Positions 9,891 through 20,171 of a stretch of 32,429 nucleotides of DNA are shown piece by piece. This stretch comes from Azolla pinnata (lineage: Eukaryota; Streptophyta; Polypodiopsida; Salviniales; Salviniaceae). The position numbers were made by a program, and so were the translations under genes. Position 1 is the first letter of the stretch. Every line of letters starts with the position of its first letter. The stretch lies in assembly GCA_037176905.1 (NCBI GenBank), contig JBBBWG010002893.1, positions 1 to 32,429 on the forward strand, read 5' to 3'. The notes under the pieces are model-generated. The model worked only from the letters and a program-made list of their open reading frames with translations, had not been told where the DNA came from and searched no databases.

Positions 9891-10772
9891 AGGGGAAAAA
9901 TCTCTGCTCTGCTTCCTGTTTTTGTTGCTTCAATCCCCTTCTCCATGTCAATCTACACATGAGAAAGAAGAGAGATCACACAAGGGACTGAATACAGAGG
10001 AGCTTGTCTGAGCTGCTCCCCACCATTTTTGCTGCTGATTGACAATGCAGTGGATCATATGAAGCCACCTTCTCCTTCTCCATCTCCATCTCCTTCTTCT
10101 TCTTCTTCTTCTTCTTCTTTGATCTGCAGCTGTACTCATGCCATCAGGCCATGCTCATTAGTGCTGATGATGATCATGCTCCTCATCCTTGGCGCCGGCC
10201 TCCACGCGCTAATTCACCACCACCACCACCACCATCATCATCAATGGCACCGCGATGACGATGATGGTGATGATGCAGATCATGCGGCTCAGTACTTATT
10301 GCTCCATCTCCGCCGCGATGCCCGCAGCTCGACAATATGTAATCATACCCAGCTAGCTGAGTACTAGTATTGCTCAATTATAGTATTGCCGCTGCATTTG
10401 CATGTAATTCGTGTGCTTAATCGGAATATAAGTACCCGGTGCTGTACTTCGGTGCTTAGTCGCTTAGATTGATTCTGCAGGTTTTAGCATGATCATGATC
10501 AGTTAGTACTACTAGTACTTCTGAATTTGTGCAATCAATCAGGACTAGTGCAGGGAGAATGATCAATCATGAGCTCAACTCATGAACATAATTCCAGCAA
10601 ATCTGATCCTCTCATGATGGAAAATGTTCTCTACCCTAATTAATGCCATTACCTTATGGTTGCTGTGCAGTACTGGCAGATCATTACCGGGCCGACGTCG
10701 TCAAATATGATGCCACTTATAATACAGCGTTGGATCGACACAATCATGATGTAAATCATCATCATCGCCACC
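9891..10772. other. Intergenic with TTC, CAC and GAT tracts; no firm gene
   Basis: Contains a CTC-then-TTC run (10073-10118), CAC/CAT runs (10216-10243) and GAT words (10252-10280). A plus-strand 112-codon frame at 10029-10367 has a Ser/Pro run, one hydrophobic segment and a His run; the runs come directly from these tracts. The remainder is unique AT-rich sequence up to the assembly gap. Confidence 0.5.
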
Positions 10773-10872
10773 NNNNNNNNNNNNNNNNNNNNNNNNNNNN
10801 NNNNNNNNNNNNNNNNNNNNNNNNNNNNNNNNNNNNNNNNNNNNNNNNNNNNNNNNNNNNNNNNNNNNNNNN
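10773..10872. other. Assembly gap, 100 N
   Basis: Exactly 100 unknown bases. Round lengths like this normally mark a scaffold join of unknown true size. The left flank ends in CATCATCATCGCCACC, so the lost sequence probably continues a trinucleotide repeat. Confidence 0.99.
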
Positions 10873-12796
10873 TGGGGCGACGTTTCTCGCTGCACGAAGT
10901 TCCATCAGGTCCCAACCCCATAAGCAACGAAATCTCCACCTAACTAAATGTAGTCAAGTCTCTCATGATCCTCATAAACTCGGAAGCTGGTAAATCAAAT
11001 TCCCACAGGATTTAAGGGTCATTCTACAATCCTCAAGAGTCGATAACAGACATCATCGGATCATCCATAGCTGGCGAGTATATTAATCGCGGATTCCCAT
11101 CGATCCATGTATGTATGTATATTGTATCTATAATTCCTCGACAGCTTCTCGATCTATCCACATATGTACATCTCAGAGGGCACATGTTTCTAAGTGTACA
11201 CAAATCTCGGGATGCAATTGGCTCATGGCCATATTACCAAGGGCTTTGTGATCTAGCGCTCAACTTCTAGTAGTACTGACATGTGCCTGATATGTCGATA
11301 ATTTGCATTAAGAGACATAATTTGGCCGTATGTATACCCGAGTGGAGTATATTTCTTTGTAGTAGATGCAGTAGTGGCGGCAGCAGCAGCAGCTGTAGTA
11401 GTAGTAAGTAGACCATACATGTACATAGAAGGTCAACTAAACAAGCCCCCAGACATTTTAAACCAATACATTTTTATTATACAGCATTTGGTTTGGAGTT
11501 TATACATCTGAATGCATATTGGTGTCATGATCATTAAAGAAATCTATGCAGAATTAACAGTGATTATCTTGCCGTACGAATCGAACAATATGTCAATTCA
11601 TTCGATTCCGAACTGGGGTAAAATTTGTTGAATCCCCCTCGATCGGTGCAATTTCAAGGACAAGCCAAAAACACACATTTAACTTGCAGCATCGGCCCAT
11701 GTTTGATGATGGTATTCTTTTAATTTGTTTCAAGCTGTTGATGCACATTACTGATCATGCTTAGATGATTGAGAGAAAGAGAGAGAGCATTGTACCAGCT
11801 GATAGCATAGCAAGGTTGATCACATGTATATCTCTATTTCAAGCAAGTTCATAGACATTATCCTGCATGGACACCTTTCCCCACATCATCTCGACGCAAG
11901 GGCTCAGCGCGATTTGAATTTCTGCGTTCTGGAAATAAGGATAAGGTTATCTTTTTTCTTTTCTCACATTAGAATCGCCGGAGTATGGCGGTAATAAACA
12001 AAGCTGATTCGAAAAGAAACGACAAAAAAAGAAAAAAAGCTTCGTTCTGGTGCTTGAACTACTGTCCCGGGGTATGTTGGGGTCAGTGATCTGAAGAGTT
12101 TGGGGCTGTTTTGGGGAAGTCTGTAGTAGGTTTGAATATGCATTGTGTCAGAGAAAAAAACACACCATGATACACATATTGGCCTGTAACTTGCACAGAA
12201 AAAGACTTTATATATAAACACACCGAATCACCGATGCAGTAGTTCTAAATCTCCGATCATCTGAAGGATAATCTGGTCAACATTTGCACCCCCACACAGC
12301 CATTGAGAAGCCATATGTACCTGCGTTGTCGTAGCAAATAATACTTCATTCAGCCCATTTGGATCATCGCACTTGATTGTTGAGATTAAACGATTTAGCT
12401 TAGGCTCGTCCTATTTTCAGAGAGCCTTTGCATTCCTTGCTTACAGATCTGCTCATCGCCCATTTCGATGGTCATCAAGATATCAGAAACAAACAGAAGC
12501 CCGCTCCGATCATCTAAAACACGGAATATATAAATCACGAGACCATTAAATACATAAACTCATGTTGGTAAGTATTAAAGCGCTCTGGTTCTGAATCCAT
12601 GGTAAACCATCATCTTTTAACATGGTTTTCAACAACATGTAAAGGAGGGAGGGAGGGATTGACTTTGGCAAAGAACATGATTAGATCATTTTCAGCCTCT
12701 TCTCACAACATTTTGCACCGTCTTCTCCAAAGAAAAGTCTGTACCTTCTCTAGAAAGGTTTGGAGCCCAAAACGCGAGCAGTTCCGAAAGAAAATT
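10873..12796. other. Intergenic, downstream of the receptor gene
   Basis: No gene is supported. A GCA run followed by a GTA run lies at about 11377-11406. The part next to 12797 should contain the 3' UTR of the minus-strand receptor gene. Open frames are short and unremarkable. Confidence 0.5.
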
Positions 12797-14176
12797 TTAG
12801 AGCTCAAAATCATCCTCCATATTTAGCACTTCTTTAGCCACCGCTTCCTTTTCATGATCACCATCATCATCATGATCTAAGGCGAGGTAAGGGTTCGTCT
12901 CACATGGGCTGAACTTGAAACCGGTGAAGAGGTAGAAAGCAAGGCTGCCTAATTCGGAAGCAAAATCACTGACCCATCGATACTTGTGGCTAGTCACTGT
13001 TGTGAGCGCAAAGACTACGACTCTCGTGAAGTAGATATACACAAAGAGCACGATGTAGTATTGCCGGAACAGGGAAAGCTTGGCCAGAGTCCGGGCAGCT
13101 TTCCCATCTGTATGGGCAGCCATTTTCAAGTCGCGGATCGACCACATGATCGGGAAGAGAACCGCGCAGCAGCACGCGATGTCCACAATGAAAAGGAGCT
13201 GCTTCCACGTGACCCAGCTCTTGGCGAAAGGACCCGTCTCATCGATCACAACACTCGCTACGTTGGACACGACTTGCAGCGGTATCACAATCATAAGGAT
13301 CTTCTTCTCTTTGCCCTGCAAGAATGGCTTCAGGATCGTCCACCCGGTGCCGATCAGCACTATCACCACGAACAGCATGGTGCCTTTCAAGAAGCTGAAC
13401 ACATAGAATGCGACATCCCATCCGTGCGGAGATCCGGTCTTCTGGACATGGATCTTGTCTTCAGCTTCACAGATCAAATCCATGGCTTTCACGCACACAA
13501 GAACGCCCATCAAGACGTGGATTGTGTGAACTGCGCCCTTGTTCCTGAAGCAAACCCATCCCCATATCGAAGCGAGGCAAAGATACACGAAGAAGAGCGC
13601 CAGGTAGACCGATGGGAGCTTCGTCTGCCCAGCCGGCAAGTAATTCCTCTTATCCTCGGAGCCATCTTCGAGGTTGTAGAGCTCCGTCCGGACATGGAAA
13701 TCCGCGGAGCTTCCTCGGCCGCAGTTTGCGAAGTAGAGGCCGTATTCGTGCGCATCGTTGATCGGGAACAAGCGGGAAAGCCTCTTCGATTCCGCGTCGA
13801 TCTCGTCGAAGGCGAAGAGCAAGCGAACGAGATGGTTTCGAAGAATGCATACCTCAGAGCGCTCGTACTCCAGGACTACTTGCACCAATGCATCGTCGGT
13901 GGCGAGGAAGAAGCCGAGCGCCGCCGGATCGTCTGTGGAGCCGTGATCTGATGCAAGGAGGTCGATGGTGATGTTGGCGTGGCCGTGCAGGGTGAATCCG
14001 AACTTCTCCAGGAGGATGATGGGCCGGGTTTCCGCCTTGAACTCCAGATCCTTTATCTCTCCCAGGCATGGATCAGGAAGCAGAGAAACGCCCAAGAACA
14101 CGGAGCAAAGGAGGGGAAGATACACTGTTGAGGATAGAAGCAGAGCAAGCTTCATCTCTCTGTATCTCTCAGCCAA
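12797..14176 (-). CDS. Lung seven-transmembrane receptor family protein (CAND6/CAND7-like), intronless
   Basis: A 459-residue single-exon protein. From the N-terminus it has a signal-peptide-like hydrophobic stretch (about 9-34), a lumenal or extracellular domain (about 40-185) with conserved-looking ITIDLL, LGFFL and YGLYFANC segments, and seven hydrophobic segments near 187-209, 216-236, 254-280, 292-312, 324-346, 370-394 and 402-421. An acidic cytosolic tail follows. This order matches the lung 7-TM receptor / GOST family (relatives of animal GPR107, GPR108 and TMEM87, and of Arabidopsis CAND6 and CAND7, which I recall as also intronless). Animal members act in Golgi and endosome trafficking; the plant ones were proposed as G-protein-linked receptors. 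A second Met at residue 8 could equally be the start, because the signal peptide begins just after it. The coding region is richer in G+C than its surroundings. The tail segment DHDDDGDHEKE is encoded by GAT-type triplets. Family assignment is firm; ligand and signalling role are unknown. Confidence 0.93.
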   Translation of the reverse strand: MAERYREMKLALLLSSTVYLPLLCSVFLGVSLLPDPCLGEIKDLEFKAETRPIILLEKFGFTLHGHANITIDLLASDHGSTDDPAALGFFLATDDALVQVVLEYERSEVCILRNHLVRLLFAFDEIDAESKRLSRLFPINDAHEYGLYFANCGRGSSADFHVRTELYNLEDGSEDKRNYLPAGQTKLPSVYLALFFVYLCLASIWGWVCFRNKGAVHTIHVLMGVLVCVKAMDLICEAEDKIHVQKTGSPHGWDVAFYVFSFLKGTMLFVVIVLIGTGWTILKPFLQGKEKKILMIVIPLQVVSNVASVVIDETGPFAKSWVTWKQLLFIVDIACCCAVLFPIMWSIRDLKMAAHTDGKAARTLAKLSLFRQYYIVLFVYIYFTRVVVFALTTVTSHKYRWVSDFASELGSLAFYLFTGFKFSPCETNPYLALDHDDDGDHEKEAVAKEVLNMEDDFEL

Positions 14177-14209
14177 AGCCTGATTGATTCCTCCGGGGCT
14201 TCTTCCGTC

Positions 14210-14590
14210 CTGTTTCTGTTCTGCTCCCCGTCAGAGCACCCAAGAGGCCAGCCCTAGAGAGATGGGAAAGCAGAGAAGAACGCCATCGCAAAGCTGTCTG
14301 CCTTGATTCACAAGGCCTTGATTCTCTGTGTTCTGAGAGAGAACACCCGCGAGGCAAACCCTAGAAAGATGGGAGGAGAGAAGAGAAAGCCATGTTTTTG
14401 CTCCCTTCTCTCTTCTCTGCTCTGTTGGGTTCTGTGAGAGCACCCAAGATGCAAACCCTAGAGAGCTTGGGAGAGAAGAAACTGTTTTGCTGATCCACTT
14501 CTTTCTCTTCTGCTCTGTTCTGCTGAGGCCACCCAAGATGCAAACCCTAGAAAATGAAATGATGATGATGGGGGAAGAGAGAAGCTAGAT
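14210..14590. repeat. Four diverged ~90-105-bp tandem units upstream of the receptor gene
   Basis: Each unit has the order TCTGCTCTGTTCTG, a GAGAGCACCCAAGA-like segment, GCAAACCCTAGA and then a GGGAGAGAAGA-like tail. The CCCTAG words begin at 14252, 14359, 14456 and 14545, giving spacings of 107, 97 and 89. The array starts about 40 bp upstream of the receptor ATG, so it lies in its 5' UTR, its promoter, or both. Confidence 0.88.
14356..14550. promoter_or_regulatory. Three telo-box motifs (AAACCCTAG) in the receptor upstream array
   Basis: Perfect AAACCCTAG sites lie at 14356-14364, 14453-14461 and 14542-14550. A fourth array unit carries the weaker CCAGCCCTAG at about 14248-14257. AAACCCTA is the plant telo-box, known from promoters and 5' UTRs of translation-related and growth genes, where telomere-repeat-binding factors act. 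That these copies are functional here is inference; the motif and its repetition are seen directly. Confidence 0.6.
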
Positions 14591-15353
14591 CTCCAGGCTC
14601 TCTTGGGCTTTACCTGTTCTGGCCTGTTCTGCTCTTGGGGCCCCTGTCCTGTTCCTACTTCCCTGAATGAGCAAGTCAGAATAGTACAGAGAATCAAGGC
14701 AATGGCCCACCATCAGTGGATCACAAAACTCTGCATCTAACATTTGCAATCATGCCCAGAGCTTATCATGACTCCTGTTCCACATTTCAGCATTTCTGTT
14801 GTTGAAATTGTGGACCATCAGCCTGCAATGCTTAGAAAGTTCACAAATGACAATACAGTCTGCTGCTAATCACAGCAAAATCTCCAATCAGGAAAGAGAA
14901 GCTCTTCTTTGCTTGGCACAAGAGATTAAGGTTCAGATGATCGCAAATGTGGACAGTACTGATTTCCGAGCGTTTCTGATCTACTTCTAAATTTTTTTTT
15001 ACACAATCCTTCATATCCGCTACCATTTCCTGTGATGAAATCAGATCCAATCTGCTTCCACCGGCGGTTCGTATCCTCTTATCATTTTTGTTAAGCGACA
15101 AATGTCGGATTCAAAGGTTTGCTTCATTCAAACGTCAACCGTAACTCCAAACTCTTTGTTTGCAATACCACCACATCAGGAAATTGAAAGAGGATTGACA
15201 ACCGACAAATAAACCAAGCATATTATATATGTACATGGAATGAAGAAGATGGATTTCATATCGAATCATTTAGGAAAACTAACATGATGACAACGCTTTT
15301 GTCATTTTCATTGGATATGGAGTTCTCTTACACAAAGAATGTAAAAAGAATAT
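14591..15353. other. Intergenic between receptor promoter and DGAT1 3' end
   Basis: No gene is supported. The right-hand part should contain the 3' UTR of DGAT1, which is transcribed leftwards and stops at 15354. A T9 run lies near 14993. Short open frames on both strands match nothing I recognise. Confidence 0.5.
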
Positions 15354-18300
15354 TTATGAACTTGGTGTGAGACCTTGATTCATATAATCATGGTAATATA
15401 GCAAAATACTTATTGGCTGTCCCACGATGCAAAAGAAAAACCAAAAGATGAAGTTCCCAACCTGGAAAACAACGATGACGCATATAGAAATCTGTTAGTG
15501 CATGAGCAAATGTTTTGAAACACATTATATCTAATTCTCCTACATAGGAAGGCTATCCCCATTATTTGCAATATTGACAGTTCCCCAGAATTGATGATAT
15601 CAACAGTTCTACAGAAATATTAAAAAAATATGTTCGCACATGAGCAAACATCAACAGTTTCCACGCTCAAATCTCTTGTTTTAAAGAAAAAATATTTAGC
15701 CAGAATTAATGTAGGCCCATGACATGTATCAAGAAATTGCATAGATCATTTAATAATTTCTCTCTATAATGGAGTTTAATTGAGCCTATCAAGCAAAAAA
15801 AGGTAAAACATCCTTACCATTGAGCTCTGAAATCTTTTATGCAAATAGTTTGTAAGAACCATCAGAGGGACCTGCACAGATGTCAAAATAAGTAAAGATC
15901 ACTTTGATCCTTCCAACAGCAAAACAACGATTTCATAACCTGTTTGAACAAAGAGGGGGGTACCTGAAACATTATCCCCAAGAAAGCCCAACATGTGAAC
16001 ATGTGACATGGGATACCAATAATAAGCTGCTCATTAACATTAACGTGTAAATGTTAAACCTCTAGATGTCACACAATGGCTATGGTTCCTGAACAAGTAT
16101 AAATACTAGAGAAAATAACATGTTAAGATTGGGCACATAATAAACCATACATACCTCATGAAATATCCCAGAGATTGCAAATGATATTACTGAGGCTGTA
16201 TGCTGTTATAAATGTGGAAAACATCACTATTTTGAGTACCCATCTACAACACACTCAAGTATAAAACCCTCTTGACTACTATTAAAGCCTCTTGTAGAAT
16301 TTATATTTCTGTAGAATTCATCCTGATGAGTATCGCAAGGAATAGTATACCTTTGACATGCCCCTCCGTAAACAAGGGATGTAGACGTGCCTAACCATCC
16401 ACTTATGTACAGGCTGCAAAGGATTCAACCCTATATAACATGAGCACAAGTGAAAAGTAAAACTGGAACATTTGATTTTAGGCTAAAATTAACAAAAGCC
16501 AACTCTTATTTGAAAATTCAAAGAATAGTCTCGAAGTTAGCCCATACCATATTCCACGACTTCCAGTACTGCCACATTGGAGAAATAAAAAATAGAAAAT
16601 CAATAATTACTAAATCATAAGAGCTTCCTTAAACACAGAAATCTACCACAGAATAACAAGGCCAAATTTTGCACCTCCTCAACAGTCTTTGCATTCCACC
16701 AGTCTTTGTAGAACTCACGGTCTCCAAAGTACGTCAACTCAGCTATGATATTTAACCTGTGATACCATAAATTTGTTTACAAACAAATTATTTCCAACTC
16801 TCAAAGTGACAACAGAGCTCAAAACACAATGTACATTCTATGGGAAAACAAAATACTCTTGTACTATATCTATACCGAGCTCATCATAAATTTTAACATT
16901 TCATACCACATACCATAGATGGAACAGGCAATAAAACAAGCACAACCAATTGTAGAGAGTTGGAATAGAAAGCTTCAAGATTCTCTCTATTGCATAGAGG
17001 TAGTTCCCCTTCAACGGATGCTGCGAGTTCTTTATTGTAGGATTAATATACTGCACAATGCAACAGCTTGATCACCTACTGCCATAACGGCAACACACAT
17101 TACTGTAACCAATAGAAGTCCACTAGATGCATACTTGCTCTACTATAAATCCCATCAAACCCGTGAAGATGATTAATTTCAGCACTTGTCTTAAAACCCA
17201 TCTTTTTCGTATCCTGTCTGTCTGTGGATAAGTCACCTAAGAAAAAAAACGCATTACCTATCAATTACTGTTACATCCAGGATCCATAATTTTCTATCAA
17301 TATTAGTAATGGAACGCAATGGCATAAAAATTTTCCGAAAGAGGAACACCTGATAGCACAATGTCGGGGCCACCATAAAATATGTAAAATTCTTCAACTT
17401 TATGTTGTTAGGGTACCCTTGTAAAACATTTTCTGATGGCCCATCATCCTAGAAATATCAATAGATGCACGAATTATAGCAAGTAATAAAAAAGAAAATC
17501 AATATGATGTCAAACTTTTAGTTTATCACCCCAGACAATAAAAATATACACATACCTTCTTGCAAGTTGATGCCAAATCCCTAAGGTCATAGTTGGTGTG
17601 TGCATAGGAGACTAGCTTCATCCAACAGGTGACTGAAAACAGCATAAGAATGATACCAGAAAGCAATGTTTGGTGCACTCTGTATCATGAAGACCATTTA
17701 AACACATTGCCTAAGATAATCTTTTACAAAATGGCATCACAAAATGTTTTATCAATCCGGATATAATCCTACCTTAGTATGACATACACGGGATAAAGAA
17801 TTGCCATGGTGCTGATGACGAAATGCAAGGAAAACATAGCCTGCATGTTACAGCTCAGTGAGATATTTTTGCCTGATTTAATTTCTGTTAACCATGAATG
17901 AAAATCTATTCGGGTGGACAAAGAGTGTGTAATTACTGCACAAAATGTCACTAAAGCCAGGGGCTGCAAAGAGCGTTTGAGTTCTGAACTAAGTACAGAA
18001 TCTTTGTGGCTGAAACAATAACTTAACTGTTAACACAGGAAGGCGATTGTATATACTGCATGACCATAAAGAGTTGAAAGGTAGGGTTAAGTTTGATTTG
18101 GCATAATATCCACAAGTGATCGACCTTCATGCATATATCAGTAGTTCATCCCATGTGTGGCCACACAATAAACAACAGGTAAGTAGTTGTTAGAAAAGGC
18201 CAGCTATTCCTGAGGCAAATCATAGTGAATCACAGGGGCTAAGGCAGCTGATTTACTCAATAGGCACTATACATGTAAGAATTGAGCTTGTGAGAAATTC

Positions 18301-20171
18301 AAGATTGCAACAGCATTTACTGTTAAGGGTATCACTAACAAGAATTGAGCACCCAAGAAAATTTTGAGAATGGTTAAGGGCATCATCTCTCAAATTTTGG
18401 AAGAATACAAGAAAGCAGAATTTAGGATTATCTGAGTCAGCTCCAAATCGGCTTAAATGTCTTCAAGAAAGAGCTCTAGGAATTAACCATGCATCAATAA
18501 AGCTGTTACTAAATCCTCTCCTTGTTAGGCCAATTCGATCCACCACTAACACCTAAACCATCATTCCTCCAAGATCCAATGAAGATACAGATGTTTCATT
18601 CATGCCTAGAAACCTAAGCAGGATTATGAGATATGATTGTAATCTTCCAGTTAACTAATGACTGTAAATTGTCGGAACATATGCAAAGTTCATTGGGATC
18701 TCATTGCATAGCTCATTATGCGTTGGTAAAATAAATCTCTCATTTGGGTCCAAAGAATAAACTCAAAATTAGGTTTTTAGCACAAAATTAGCATTTGCAA
18801 CAAATAGCATATTTAACAACTATTTGCAGTCCTTCGTTTTGGTCAAGAGCTAATAAATCAGGAAAGGGAACTATAAATGACAAAGCATTGTTCAAAATGC
18901 AAAGTTCAAACTTGTGCCTGAAAACATATATAAACACAAGCAATGCATACACATGAAGAGAGAGAGAGAGTGTGTGTGTGTGTGTGTGACAGAGAGAGCG
19001 AGAGTATAGAGACATTCACCAATTCTGTAATATGATAATGTACTCTTAGTTTCTCGACCAAATAAGAACAAAGTGATAATAATGGAAGGGAAAGCCTGCA
19101 GCCATATTCAAACAACAGAGTTATGTTACAAGTGGCTAATTATATTATACAGCTATAGGACTCCTGTATTAAAGAAGCGTTTTTCACATAAAAATATGCA
19201 TACCCACACATTAGAAGTGGCCAGTCGTGAAACGACTTGGAGCTAAACCAAAAACCACGCTTTATAAGCAGTCCATACTGCAGTTATGAAGCAAGAAACT
19301 TTTATATCAGTTCTTGTAAGCATAAGAAGGGAGGGGATGGGGACACAGTAATGGAGAAATTCTAGTAGGTACTCATGGACATCTTCTCGGACTAAGAATG
19401 GTACCTTCATCAAGTTCTCGATTATCAGTCTGCTATTAACAGAGACAAGTATCACGATGCATAAGTTAAAAAGTCCTGCATGGCTCTGTAAAAACATCAA
19501 CATGCATGCTCAGTGAAATTTTTTATAAGAATCAAATTATGAAAATTTTCACTGTGATGTGCTTCTATTCCAATTTACCTGCAACCTAAAAAATGTACCC
19601 ACTATCTTCAATGCATAGTTACAATGAGCACCTATCAAGGCAGCTCTGCAGCAATCACTATACTTCATGAATTTAATCTACCTTCATACTGCATGATCAT
19701 TTCTTATGTCCGAATAGTGGATCTTGAAAAAATGCCACTGAGATAAATTCTTGTGAATGCCATAGTAGTTGAAACTTTGAGACAAGGTGAACATTATTGA
19801 AGCACGGGCATAATTTTGTCAAGCTCCTTTTAGATATGCTCTCCAAATTAATTATGCACGTAATGATGATGATATCAACCTCTCAAGAGGAAGGTAACGA
19901 TTGAGCAAATATTGTTGAGAATAAAGAGCACCAAGATATAGCTTACCTGGTGGAAAATTGCATCCGAACTCAAAGGACTTTCTTTTAAGCTCTTATGTAC
20001 CGGTGCAGAACACCGAGGCATATACTGCACCTTTGTCGCTTCAATCTCCTTTACATCCGAACCATTGCTTGTTAAATGGGGATTATCAAGCTTCTCATCC
20101 AAGCCCTTTCTGTGTCGTAAGTTGCCATCTTCATTATTTATTGAACTTGTTACTAGCTCCTCTTCTGACAT
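15354..20171 (-). CDS. DGAT1: Diacylglycerol O-acyltransferase 1 (DGAT1), 16 coding exons
   Basis: An endoplasmic-reticulum MBOAT enzyme that transfers an acyl group from acyl-CoA to diacylglycerol, the last step of triacylglycerol synthesis. Exons: 20171-19947, 19485-19405, 19277-19204, 19095-19020, 17840-17773, 17679-17556, 17448-17350, 17236-17135, 17050-16914, 16756-16675, 16568-16548, 16413-16351, 16202-16155, 16026-15964, 15871-15818 and 15461-15354. Every junction is GT-AG and the joined product is 474 residues. The N-terminal 57 residues are hydrophilic, followed by [19 protein letters not shown] (58-73) and hydrophobic segments typical of the family. FYKDWWN lies at 344-350 and the catalytic His399 sits in GIFHE. 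Sixteen exons is the usual plant DGAT1 structure. Exon 11 is only 21 nt (YWKSWNM). Departures from flowering plants include [13 protein letters not shown], the stretch [11 protein letters not shown] before the active site, and a C-terminus ending LTPSS. The intron at 17841-19019 holds a GA/TG tract. The start is the ATG that gives the family's acidic N-terminus; a longer alternative is described among the findings. Confidence 0.97.
18957..19006. repeat. GA-TG-GA microsatellite in DGAT1 intron 4
   Basis: (GA)n at about 18959-18970 is followed by (TG)n at 18971-18988 and AGAGAGAGCGAGAG. It lies in the largest DGAT1 intron, about 32 bp from the exon 4 splice donor. Confidence 0.9.

Noticed and set aside
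12986..13951. 321-codon plus-strand open frame opposite the receptor gene
   Set aside because: It lies wholly antisense to a firmly identified coding region. Its length follows from the higher G+C and codon use of that intronless gene, and the protein resembles no family I know.
15056..15080. GGTTCGTATCC resembling a tRNA T-loop
   Set aside because: The flanking bases do not form a T-stem and no A box lies at the right distance.
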